NCBI RefSeq assembly: GCF_003206495.1
Contig: NZ_NKUF01000003.1
Span: 1-64,000, forward strand
Direction: 5' to 3'
Length of the DNA: 64,000 bases
Origin: Gluconacetobacter entanii
GTDB taxonomy: Bacteria > Pseudomonadota > Alphaproteobacteria > Acetobacterales > Acetobacteraceae
Shown here: positions 56,246-64,000 of the stretch, in pieces
How positions within the stretch are numbered: position 1 is the stretch's first letter
Layout of the letters: each line of letters begins with the position of its first letter
Translations under genes and position numbers: made by a program
Notes under the pieces: generated by a model
Seen by the model: the letters and a program-made list of their open reading frames with translations, nothing else
Told to the model about the DNA's origin: nothing
The model's database searches: none

Positions 56246-58374
56246 CGCCCGGCGCGTCCCCTGCCGCGGGGGGGACGCTGCCGCCGCCCGCGCCGCTGGA
56301 GATGCCGGTCCATTCCCTGTCGCACCTGCCGCCGGGGGGCCGCGCGGGCACGCCGGTGACGCAATGGTCGGGCATCGTGCTGCGCCGTGTCCTTGTCCTT
56401 GGCAGTGCGCTGGTGCTGACGGGATGGGCCACGTATGAAATGAACCTCGTGTTCAATGCCATCAGCGTCTCCATCGCCGGTGTGGTCATGCTGGGGCTGT
56501 TCGTGGTGCTGTTCCTGTGGATCGCGCTGGCGTTCACGTCCGCGCTGGCGTGGTTCTGCTCGCTGATGTCGCGGGGCGGGGGGCTTGGCCTTGGCATCCG
56601 GCCGGACGGGCCGCTGCCCCGGCTTGTGGCGCGCACGGCACTTCTGATGCCCACCTATAACGAGGACCCGGGCCGTGTGATGGCGGGACTGCGCGCGATC
56701 TGCGACAGCCTTGCCGCCACGGGGCAGGCCGGTGCGTTCGACCTGTTCGTCCTGTCGGACACGACCGATCCCGATGTCTGGGTGGCGGAGGAAGAAGCCT
56801 ATATGGCGTTGCGCCGCGCGACGGAGGGGGTGATACGTGTCTATTACCGGCGCCGCGCGCAGAATATCGACCGCAAGGCCGGCAATATCGCCGAATGGGT
56901 CCGCCGCTTTGGCGCGGCGTACCAGCAGATGATCACCCTTGATGCCGACAGCGTCATGTCGGGCGACACCATCGTGCGCCTGACCGCCGCGATGGAGGCC
57001 AATCCCGGTGTCGGCCTGATCCAGTCCCTGCCGGTGATCGTCAATGGCACGACCCTGTTTGCCCGCATGCAGCAGTTCGCCGGGCGGGTGTATGGCCCGC
57101 TGATCGCGCACGGCATCGCCTGGTGGCACGGGTCGGAGGGCAATTACTGGGGCCATAACGCGGTCATCCGCACCCGCGCCTTTGCCGAACAGGCCGCCCT
57201 GCCGCACCTGCCGGGGCGCAAGCCCTTTGGCGGCGCGATCATGAGCCATGATTTCGTGGAGGCCGCGCTGATGCGCCGTGGCGGGTGGGCCATCCACATG
57301 GTGCCCGCCCTGATGGGATCGTACGAGGAAAGCCCGCCGTCGCTGACGGATATCGCGATCCGCGACCGGCGCTGGTGCCAGGGCAACCTGCAGCATGCCA
57401 AGGTGGTCTCGGCCAGGGGCCTGCACTGGATCAGCCGCCTGCACATGCTGATGGGGATCGGGTCATATGTGACCTCCCCGCTGTGGCTGGTGTTCCTGCT
57501 CGCCGGTATCCTCGTGTCGTTGCAGAGCCGGTTTTCACGGCCGGAATATTTTGGCGACACCAAGCTGCTCTATCCCCACTGGCCGCATGTCGATCCGGTG
57601 CAGGCGCGCTTCATGTTCCTGGCCACGATGGGGATCCTGCTGGCGCCAAAGATGCTGGCCTATGTCGCGCTGCTGTGCGACGGGCCGTTGCGGCGCGGGT
57701 GCGGGGGGGCGGTCCGTGCGGCTGTGTCCATCCTTGTGGAAACGGTGCTTGGCGGTCTGGTCGCGCCGGTGGCGATGCTGATCCAGACGATGGGTGTGCT
57801 GTCCATCCTGATGGGGCGTGATTCTGGATGGAACGCGCAACGCCGCGACGATGGCGGGGTGTCCGCCCTGCAGAACGCGCGGCTGTATCTGGGCTATACC
57901 GTGTTCGGGGTCGCGCTGGGTGTTGCGGCGTGGGTCGTCTCTCTTTCGCTGTTCCTGTGGATGCTGCCGGTCCTGCTGGGGCTGGTGCTGGCTATTCCGC
58001 TGGCGATCCTGACCGGAAGCAGGGCCGCCGGGCAGGACCTGCGGCGCGCGGGCCTGCTGCTGATCCCGGAGGAGACATCCCCGCCCGACGTGCTGGCGCG
58101 TGCGATGCGTAACCTGCGCGACATGGCGGGGCGGCCGATTGGCGATGCGCTGGCGGTGCTGCGTGCGCATCCGGCGCTGCTGGCGCTGCATTGCGCCATG
58201 CTGCCGCCGCCCCGGCACAGGGGGGATCCGATCGACGCCAACCTGCTGGTCGGACTGGTCAAGCTGCGGGAGGTGCCTGACCTTCAGGCGGCGCGCCAGG
58301 CCCTGAGCCCGCGCGAAAAGGCCGCCGTCCTTGGCAATGCGGAAGGACTGCACCTGCTGGAGGCGCTGTCCTGA
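56233..58374 (+). CDS. opgH: Glucan biosynthesis glucosyltransferase H
   Basis: 713 residues with several membrane segments around a GT2 domain. Motifs: ALLMPTYNEDPGRV, DSDTTDP-equivalent LSDTTDPDVW, LDADS (Asp237, Asp239), SHDFVEAALMRRGGW (Asp340) and RDRRWCQGN (377-385), the QRRW-type motif. Membrane segments lie at the start and end. It polymerises the glucan backbone in the inner membrane from UDP-glucose. The ATG overlaps the opgG stop by about 13 bases; a GGAGGA 12 bases upstream supports 56233 over 56221. Confidence 0.95.
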   Translation: MDAVTPGASPAAGGTLPPPAPLEMPVHSLSHLPPGGRAGTPVTQWSGIVLRRVLVLGSALVLTGWATYEMNLVFNAISVSIAGVVMLGLFVVLFLWIALAFTSALAWFCSLMSRGGGLGLGIRPDGPLPRLVARTALLMPTYNEDPGRVMAGLRAICDSLAATGQAGAFDLFVLSDTTDPDVWVAEEEAYMALRRATEGVIRVYYRRRAQNIDRKAGNIAEWVRRFGAAYQQMITLDADSVMSGDTIVRLTAAMEANPGVGLIQSLPVIVNGTTLFARMQQFAGRVYGPLIAHGIAWWHGSEGNYWGHNAVIRTRAFAEQAALPHLPGRKPFGGAIMSHDFVEAALMRRGGWAIHMVPALMGSYEESPPSLTDIAIRDRRWCQGNLQHAKVVSARGLHWISRLHMLMGIGSYVTSPLWLVFLLAGILVSLQSRFSRPEYFGDTKLLYPHWPHVDPVQARFMFLATMGILLAPKMLAYVALLCDGPLRRGCGGAVRAAVSILVETVLGGLVAPVAMLIQTMGVLSILMGRDSGWNAQRRDDGGVSALQNARLYLGYTVFGVALGVAAWVVSLSLFLWMLPVLLGLVLAIPLAILTGSRAAGQDLRRAGLLLIPEETSPPDVLARAMRNLRDMAGRPIGDALAVLRAHPALLALHCAMLPPPRHRGDPIDANLLVGLVKLREVPDLQAARQALSPREKAAVLGNAEGLHLLEALS

Positions 58375-58393
58375 CCGGCTTGGAGTCCTGATG

Positions 58394-58472
58394 AAAGTTC
58401 CGGGTGCCGCCTTTTTAAAAGGCGGCATTCTTTTTTGAAGCTTTCTGGAAAAAGCTTCACCACAAACCTTTG
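58394..58472. repeat. Dispersed repeat, copy I
   Basis: Left half CCGGGTGCCGCC-(T)n(A)n-GGCGGC, right half GAAGCTTTCT-GG-AAAAAGCTTC followed by ACCACAAACCTTTG. It lies between the convergent opgH and the small secreted-protein gene. Confidence 0.8.
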
Positions 58473-58508
58473 AGGTTTAGGGGCTTCTGGTCCCCATGGG
58501 GGCGGGTG

Positions 58509-58988
58509 TCAGCCGCCGCTACCGTCGGAAGGCGAGGAGCCTTCGGGGGGCGTGGCCATTTCCTCGCCTTCGGTGGAGCCATCGATGGACATGACCGCAT
58601 CAAGGCTCTCGCACGACTGGCGGAAATGCGCGTCCGACTGGAACTGTTTGCCATTGCAGAGCTTTGCCGCATCGGGGACGCAGCTTTCGGTCGCATCCTC
58701 GTAATCGGATTCCATGACGTCATGGGCAAGGGACAGGTCGGGGTCGCGGTTGCCTTCGCTCGCCTTTTCGATCACGGCCTGGACCTTGTGGAGTTCCTGA
58801 AGCTTGTCCAGGCAGGGCTGGCTTGCGGCGTCGGGCTTGAAATGCAGCACGTCCATCGCGCGCTGTACCTTCTGTGTCGCAAGGCTCTGCGCCTGTGCGG
58901 GGGTGCAGACATACGCAGGCAGCGCCACAAGGGCCGGAAGCGTGAAGAGAAGGGGACGTGCGAAGAGACTCACTGTGAAACGTTCCAT
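58509..58988 (-). CDS. Small secreted protein of unknown function
   Basis: 159 residues from ATG 58988. A signal peptide (SLFARPLLFTLPALVALPAYVCTPAQA) ends at AQA-Q. The mature part is helical, acidic and has four Cys (QPCLDKL, TESCVPDAAKLCNGK, RQSCESL), suggesting two disulfides in the periplasm. The C-terminus (EGSSPSDGSGG) is low complexity. I do not recognise a family. It is transcribed towards opgH. Confidence 0.75.
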   Translation of the reverse strand: MERFTVSLFARPLLFTLPALVALPAYVCTPAQAQSLATQKVQRAMDVLHFKPDAASQPCLDKLQELHKVQAVIEKASEGNRDPDLSLAHDVMESDYEDATESCVPDAAKLCNGKQFQSDAHFRQSCESLDAVMSIDGSTEGEEMATPPEGSSPSDGSGG

Positions 58989-59713
58989 GACCTTATGCCC
59001 CGGACGCCGGTGGCGACATTGGGAAAGCTGACCTCTGCCATGACGCGCGGCCTGTTGGCACGCCGGAAGGGCACGGCAGAGTATGACAGCACGGCAGGAC
59101 GGGGAAAAGATGCGCCAATATCTCAATGTGTGTCAAAAAAATCTTTGTCCCATCAGCAACAAATAACAATCGTGGCAAAAATTGGAAAATTTGCTTACAT
59201 TCTGATGTTGTTTTGAGTATAAAATCAGCCATTCGATATATTGCGTCGCATAAAATCGGGAGGTGCAGAGACATATGGCCCTGCAAAATCGTTCGATATC
59301 GTAATGATTTTGCCTGATCCTAAAAATTCATGGTCCATCCATTGCCGCGTGAAGACGAATTCGCGCCCCTGATACAGGTGATACGGGATATGTTGACTGT
59401 CGCATATATGGCTGGTGCCGATATCGTGACCCATATTTCAGCCGTGGGTGGACGACATAACAGAACGGTCGGCAACGATCCGCACATCGTCCCGGACATG
59501 TCGCCTTGCTGGCGGCACTTTTTCCCGGTTGCGGCGTTAGTTCCGTCCGTGCGCGCGGCGCAGCATGCGTGACCGCGCTTTTTCGTACCTGAGGTTCCGC
59601 GATCGCATGTCGGCATGCCGGTGCATCGTGGACGCAGCCTGCATCGACGCTCCGCAATGAGGCGGAGCCACTCAATCTAGTGTTGGCTGCCTGTGAAAGA
59701 GGAGAATCTCCCC
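58989..59713. other. AT-richer intergenic region with a palindromic hairpin
   Basis: 725 bases upstream of both the small secreted-protein gene and the MFS gene. The part at about 59120-59330 is distinctly A/T-richer than its surroundings. At 59283-59313 GCAAAATC and GATTTTGC flank the self-complementary CGATATCG. An 80-codon frame at 59330-59572 is not convincing. The palindrome may be an operator or a transcriptional hairpin. No RNA family recognised. Confidence 0.45.
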
Positions 59714-61035
59714 TTGAAACAGACAGACATTCTGTCCCAACGAACTTCGCTTGCCGATAAGCTTGGCATCCCGACCCCCCTGTTCTGGGGCTTTGTCGGC
59801 CTGCTGTTCTTCATGATCGGTGACGGCGTGGAGGCAGGTTATCTCGCGCCGTATCTTGAAGGGCAGGGCATTTCCGCCCGTGACACCGCGCTGCTCTTCA
59901 CGATTTATGGAGTGACGGTTTCCATCTCCTCGTGGGTATCGGGTCCGCTGTCCGACCTGTGGGGCCCCAAGCGGGTCATGTGGATCGGCCTTGCGATCTG
60001 GGCCGTGTTCGAGGTCGCGTTCCTGTCCCTGGGAGTTGCGACCAACAGCTATTCCATCATGCTTGCGGCCTATACGATGCGTGGCTTCGGCTATCCGCTG
60101 TTCACGTATGGCTTCCTGGTGTGGATCGCGGCGGCGACGCCCCGCCACCAGCTTGGTTCGGCGGCAGGCTGGTTCTGGTTCGCCTTCTCCGGTGGCCTGC
60201 CGACGCTTGGCTCCCTGTTCGCCAGCTTCGCCATTCCCGTGATTGGCGAGATGATGACCTTCTGGAGTTCGCTGGCACTCGTGCTGTTCGGCGGCCTGCT
60301 TGCGCTGCTGATGACGCGCGAACCCACCGGCAGCAAGCGCCTTGCCGAACCGGGAACGCCTGCGAGTACGATCTTCTTCAGTTCCGTCAGCATCCTGTGG
60401 CGTGAACCCAAGACGTTCATCGCCATGATCGTGCGCATCATCGACACCGCGTCGGAATATGCGTTCCTGGTCATCATGCCGGCGTTCTTCACCAAGGTCA
60501 TCGGCTTTTCGCTGTCGCAGTGGCTGCAGCTTCTGTCGATCATCTTCCTGGCGAACATCCTTGTGAACCTGGTGTCGGGCATGATGGCCGACCGCCTTGG
60601 CCACCGTTCGGTCGTCGCCATCGGTGGTGGCGTCGGTGCCGCGATCACGGTCCTGCTGTTCTACTACGTGCCGCTGATGTTCCCGGGCAACTTCGCGATT
60701 GCTGCCGCCATGGGTGCGCTGTATGGCGCCACCGTTGCCGCCTTCGTGCCGCTGTCGGGCCTGATGCCGCAGATCTGCCCCAAGGAAAAGGCGGCGGCGC
60801 TGTCCGCGCTGGGCCTTGGCGCGGGGGCAAGCACCTGGGTCGGTCCGGCCGTCGTGACGTGGTTTTTGAATCATGGCACGGGATCGAGGGGATCATCTGG
60901 ATCTTCTCCGGCCTGTATCTGGTGTCGGCCCTGCTGACGATCACGCTGACGATTTCCCCCGAAGCGCGTCGTTACATGGACGAGGCCGCGGCCCGTGGTG
61001 ACATTGCCGAGGAACTGGCTGCCGCCGAGCACTGA
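59714..61035 (+). pseudogene. Polyol-type MFS transporter, frameshifted in a T run
   Basis: Starts at TTG 59714 with AGAGGAG 9 bases upstream. Up to about 60862 the frame encodes an MFS protein with PTPLFWGFVGLLFFMIGDGVEAGYLAPYL, SGPLSDLWGPKRVMWIGL and RGFGYPLFTYGFLVWIAA, like RbtT/DalT polyol permeases. At the T run 60863-60867 the frame shifts; one added T gives WFFESWHGIEGIIWIFSGLYLVSALL and runs to the stop at 61035, the expected C-terminus. As it stands, translation ends at 60937 after 25 wrong residues. Either a real mutation or a homopolymer sequencing error. Confidence 0.8.
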
Positions 61036-61102
61036 TCGCCTCTTACCTTCCCCGCACCTTCTGGCGCGGGGAAGGCCTGGGCGGAACTGTCCGGAAAGCT
61101 CA

Positions 61103-61175
61103 AAAGAAGCTTCTTCCAAAAAGCTTCGGAAGACGCCGCCGTTAAAACAAAAAGGGCAGCACCCGGACATTTCTG
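61103..61175. repeat. Dispersed repeat, copy J (decayed)
   Basis: AAGAAGCTTCTTCC, AAAAGCTTCGGAAGACGCCGCC and GGGCAGCACCCGGACATTTCTG keep the order of the double-hairpin element with mutations. It lies between the convergent MFS gene and a small coiled-coil gene. Confidence 0.6.
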
Positions 61176-61198
61176 CTTTGCGAAACGGCTTTCCAAAG

Positions 61199-61237
61199 AA
61201 AAAGCGCGGACCCGCCCCGGCAGGTCCGCGCTTTTTT
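61199..61237. terminator. Bidirectional intrinsic terminator
   Basis: AAAAAGCGCGGACC / GGTCCGCGCTTTTTT with a 10-base loop is a long perfect stem with an A run on one side and a T run on the other. It can terminate both the MFS gene (plus) and the small coiled-coil gene (minus). Confidence 0.9.
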
Positions 61238-61275
61238 CATATGGGTGCCCCATCAGGGGGGCGTCCCCTGTCGTC

Positions 61276-61533
61276 TCAGCCCCGTTCGGGCCGACGCCGG
61301 GGGGAGTGTGAGGGCGTACGCGCGCCACCAGCGGTATCGCGTCCCTTGCCCGCGGGTGTTTTCATCGCCGGGGCGGCGGCCAGTTCGGCCTCCAGCTGGC
61401 GGATGCGCTTCTGCACGCTTTCACGCAGGGTAGGGGCGGTGTGCGATTTCATGGCCGCAAGGGTTTCACGCAGGTCGCGCAACTGCTTCTGCTTTTCCGC
61501 CAGCGAACGGCGGATGGGCTGGTTGTCGGACAT
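61276..61533 (-). CDS. Small coiled-coil protein
   Basis: 85 residues from ATG 61533 (an ATG at 61554 is possible). LAEKQKQLRDLRETLAAMKSHTAPTLRESVQKRIRQLEAELA has heptad character and should form a helical hairpin or coiled coil. The C-terminus is basic, rich in Arg, Pro, Gly and Ser. No strong ribosome site. The sequence is balanced like a real protein, but I cannot name it. Confidence 0.55.
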   Translation of the reverse strand: MSDNQPIRRSLAEKQKQLRDLRETLAAMKSHTAPTLRESVQKRIRQLEAELAAAPAMKTPAGKGRDTAGGARTPSHSPRRRPERG

Positions 61534-61703
61534 CTGTCCGTGGAATGCACGCATGATGATAATCCATTCGAATGGAAAACAAGACGTCGGTTCAGGTCAG
61601 GGAAGAAAGAACACGCACGCCCACACGCCCATGAAGGAAGGTTCCATGCATGGGGCATGACGGCGGTCAACCGGTCCGTGTCAGCCAGAAGGCGCGTATG
61701 CGC

Positions 61704-62774
61704 TCAGGCGCGGGCCGTGGCCATGATGTCAGCCAGTGCGTCGCACAGCGCCTGACATTCGGCCTCGGTCCCGATGGTGATACGGAGCCATTGGGCGATT
61801 CGGGGTGTCCTGAAATGCCGCACGATGATCGCCCGTTCCCGCAGGGCCCGGGCAAGGTTCAGTGCGTCATGGTCAGGATGGTGCGCAAACACGAAATTCG
61901 CGCATGAGGGAAGGACCTCGAACCCCATCTTTCCCAGGCTGTCTGTCAGCCTGTCGCGTGATCTTATGATCCGTTCGCGTATGTTGGCAAGCCATTCCCG
62001 ATCCTCGATCGCGGCAATCGCACCGGCCTGCGCCAGACGGTCGAGCGGATAGGAGTTGAAGCTGTCCTTCACGCGGGTCAGCGCCTCGATCAGGTCGGGA
62101 TGCCCTACGGCATACCCCACCCGCAGCCCTGCGAGCGCACTGGATTTGGACAGGGTGCGCACCACCAGCAGGTTGTCATGGCGCGCGGTCAGGGGAATCG
62201 CGGTCTCGCCCCCGAAATCGACATAGGCCTCGTCCACGACAACCACCTGGTCGCGGTGGTGCGTCAGCAGCGCCTCGATATCCGCAAGGGACAGCGCCAT
62301 GCCGGTGGGGGCGTTCGGGTTGGGCACGATCACGCCGCCGCACGGGCGCATGTAGTCCGCGACCCTGACGCGCATGCCCGCATCCAGCGGCACCATCTGC
62401 GCCGTGATGCCGTACAGCCCGCAATAGACGGGATAGAAGCTGTAGGAGATGTCGGGGAACAGCAGCGGTCCCTCATGCTTCAGCAGCGCCTGGAACGTAT
62501 GGGCCAGGACCTCGTCCGACCCGTTGCCCACGAACACATGCCCCGCCGGCACGTCATGGGCGCGCCCGATCGCCTGGCGCAGCGCCAGCGCCGACGGGTC
62601 GGGATACAGGCGCAGCGTGTCGTCCGTCGCCGCCCGGATGGCCGCCAGTGCCTTCGGCGACGGGCCATAGGGGGATTCGTTGGTATTGAGCTTGATCAGG
62701 TTGGTCATCCGCGGCTGCTCCCCCGGGACATAGGGGGTCAGGGTGTGGACGACGGGGCTCCAGAAACGGCTCAT
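61704..62774 (-). CDS. hisC: Histidinol-phosphate aminotransferase
   Basis: 356 residues from ATG 62774. [18 protein letters not shown] and [21 protein letters not shown] form the N-terminal HisC signature. The PLP-binding region is [21 protein letters not shown], where the Lys of LSKS holds the cofactor. [16 protein letters not shown] and [13 protein letters not shown] complete the family motifs. It transaminates imidazole acetol phosphate in histidine synthesis; in acetic acid bacteria such enzymes may also serve Tyr/Phe synthesis. No other his genes are adjacent. Confidence 0.95.
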   Translation of the reverse strand: MSRFWSPVVHTLTPYVPGEQPRMTNLIKLNTNESPYGPSPKALAAIRAATDDTLRLYPDPSALALRQAIGRAHDVPAGHVFVGNGSDEVLAHTFQALLKHEGPLLFPDISYSFYPVYCGLYGITAQMVPLDAGMRVRVADYMRPCGGVIVPNPNAPTGMALSLADIEALLTHHRDQVVVVDEAYVDFGGETAIPLTARHDNLLVVRTLSKSSALAGLRVGYAVGHPDLIEALTRVKDSFNSYPLDRLAQAGAIAAIEDREWLANIRERIIRSRDRLTDSLGKMGFEVLPSCANFVFAHHPDHDALNLARALRERAIIVRHFRTPRIAQWLRITIGTEAECQALCDALADIMATARA

Positions 62775-62877
62775 TGCATTTGGGTTCCACTGAAATGCGA
62801 AATACGCCGGCATGCAGGGCGCATGCCGACGCAGGGCGTGGGGAATGGGTGTATCAAATGGCAGGCGGGGTAATCGC

Positions 62878-63426
62878 TTACGCCTGCGGCGGCTTGCGTC
62901 CCATCAGCGCCAGAAGTTCGGCATTGTCCTGCCGGGTCGCCAGCATGCGTGCGCTGACGCCTTCGCCATCGCGCAGGTCGGGATCCGCCCCATGTTCCAG
63001 CAGCAGCGCCACCATCGGGTCGCGGTTGAACATGACGGCAAAGATCAGCGGCGTGCGGCCGACCCCGTTGGGGATGTCGATTTTCGCCCCGTGCGCGATC
63101 AGCGTGCGTGCGCCCGGCAGGTCGCCCTTGAACGCCACCCCCGCCAGCGCTGTCGCCCCCTTCTGGTCCTGCAGGTCCGGGTTCGCCCCCCCTTCGAGCA
63201 GCGCGCGCATCGTGTCCGCATGCCCGTTGTACCCCGCCAGGATCAGGGCGGTATATCCCTTGTCATTGCGGATGTCGGGGTCGATTCCCGCGCGCAGGAA
63301 TTCCCTGACCAGGTCCGTCTCCCCATCCCGTGCGGCGGACAGGTACAGGTCCGCGATCTGCGTGTCCGTAAAGGTCTGCTCCGATGCGGTGGCGGCGGGG
63401 TCGCCGCTGGCGATTGTCTGGGTCAT
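62878..63426 (-). CDS. Ankyrin-repeat protein
   Basis: 182 residues with four to five ankyrin repeats: [100 protein letters not shown]. No signal peptide or membrane segment, so it is probably a cytosolic protein-binding scaffold. It lies 103 bases upstream of hisC in the same direction. Confidence 0.92.
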   Translation of the reverse strand: MTQTIASGDPAATASEQTFTDTQIADLYLSAARDGETDLVREFLRAGIDPDIRNDKGYTALILAGYNGHADTMRALLEGGANPDLQDQKGATALAGVAFKGDLPGARTLIAHGAKIDIPNGVGRTPLIFAVMFNRDPMVALLLEHGADPDLRDGEGVSARMLATRQDNAELLALMGRKPPQA

Positions 63427-64000
63427 GGGCCTGCCTCGCGTATGTGAGGGATAACGGGTGGGGCGGGGATCCGCCCGGACGCCCCTGCCGCCATGGCATG
63501 CGCCGTGGCGGGCCGGTCGCGCGATGCCGCGCGGCGCCAGCGTCGATGATTACGCAATGCCGGCCCCCTTCGCAAGACGGGGGGCAGGCTGTCTTCGTGC
63601 CGTGATATTGTCGGGGATGGGTCTGGCATGGGGTCATGTCATTTTCATGGCCGCGCCGATGTCGCACGAAACATGGCAGGGGAGCAGGCCCATCCGCGCC
63701 GGGTCCGTTACGGATACGTATCGTGGGGTCGAGCAGTCGTGATTCGCCAAGGCTGGCGTCACGGGCGGTTCGGGCCTTCAATACGTGTGCTGTCGCGCCG
63801 GATGAGGTGGCTTGTTCCCATAAGGTGGTCGTGAGATTGTGCGTAAAACGGTTGCCCCATCAACCGTTTCGGACAGGCCCCGGCGTATCGCAACCCCGCA
63901 TACCGCCCCCGTCGGGGCGGCGCGGGACGTCGGCGTCTGTCGCGTGATGTGCATCCTGCCGGATTGAAGCGGGAAGGCGGGAGGATCTTCCGCCGCCCCG
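63427..64000. other. Non-coding end of the window
   Basis: 574 bases with no gene I can support. A hairpin AAACGGTTG-CCCCAT-CAACCGTTT lies at 63846-63869. The last part is GC-rich. It may belong to the upstream region of a gene outside the window. The ankyrin gene promoter must lie within its first part. Confidence 0.35.

Noticed and set aside
59330-59572. 80-codon open frame in the gap before the polyol MFS gene
   Set aside because: No ribosome site, no recognisable motif and unbalanced composition. It is probably chance.
63636-63947. 103-codon open frame at the window end
   Set aside because: No ribosome site and no protein-like composition. It crosses a hairpin at 63846-63869.

Overview
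The window is GC-rich bacterial chromosome. Gene content points to an acetic acid bacterium (Acetobacteraceae), most likely Komagataeibacter or a close relative. The evidence is a permuted alphaproteobacterial-type tmRNA, an SspB-alpha-like adaptor, a PSLDR mannitol dehydrogenase, OpgC/G/H glucan genes, class I fumarase and B12-dependent MetH. The genus is inference; family level is fairly safe. Most genes are ordinary housekeeping genes in short operons. Accessory material is an IS256-type element end, a broad glycosyltransferase/type I secretion cluster, and many dispersed intergenic palindromic repeats.

Layout. 1-1033: the tail of an IS256-family transposase abuts the C-terminal part of a TonB-dependent receptor, so the receptor was cut by insertion. 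1.2-10.8 kb: nucleobase permease plus deaminase, a DHA2 exporter, purD and xseA (divergent), a small lipoprotein, a 161-bp tandem repeat, ettA, a tRNA with CAT anticodon, and ppa. 10.9-22.8 kb (all minus strand): an ABC exporter with an inactive C39-like domain, an HlyD adaptor, a Sel1-repeat protein, a TPR-like protein, a GT2-GT4 fusion, an odd W-rich/lysine-rich protein and another glycosyltransferase. This looks like a secretion-and-glycosylation locus. Its ABC gene is broken by an internal deletion with a frameshift.

23-36.3 kb: metH, a HisE/MazG-like protein, cvpA-purF-SDR, ybaK, OmpH/Skp, a helix-turn-helix protein with a C-terminal membrane segment, mlaA-mlaC and thyX. 36.4-37.5 kb: the two-piece tmRNA gene (tag ANDNSEVLAVAA) directly upstream of sspB, whose product is expected to deliver that tag to ClpXP. 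37.6-46.8 kb: fumarase, VOC and YbhB proteins, the queuosine operon queA-tgt-queG with a ribbon-helix-helix gene, a TerB-DnaJ protein and an Mrp-type Fe-S carrier. 47-58.4 kb: opgC, an SGNH hydrolase, htrA, a FUSC-type transporter, mannitol dehydrogenase, a short ModE-like regulator and opgG-opgH. 58.5-64 kb: a small secreted protein, a polyol-type MFS transporter frameshifted in a T run, hisC and an ankyrin-repeat protein.

The most unusual global feature is a family of palindromic elements with about ten copies here. Each has one or two hairpins ending in an ACCAAAAACTT-type flank. Seven of the ten lie between convergent genes, which suggests they work as bidirectional terminators derived from a mobile repeat. 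Three genes (TonB receptor, ABC exporter, polyol MFS) are damaged, as expected of a strain undergoing decay, though sequencing error cannot be excluded for the last one.
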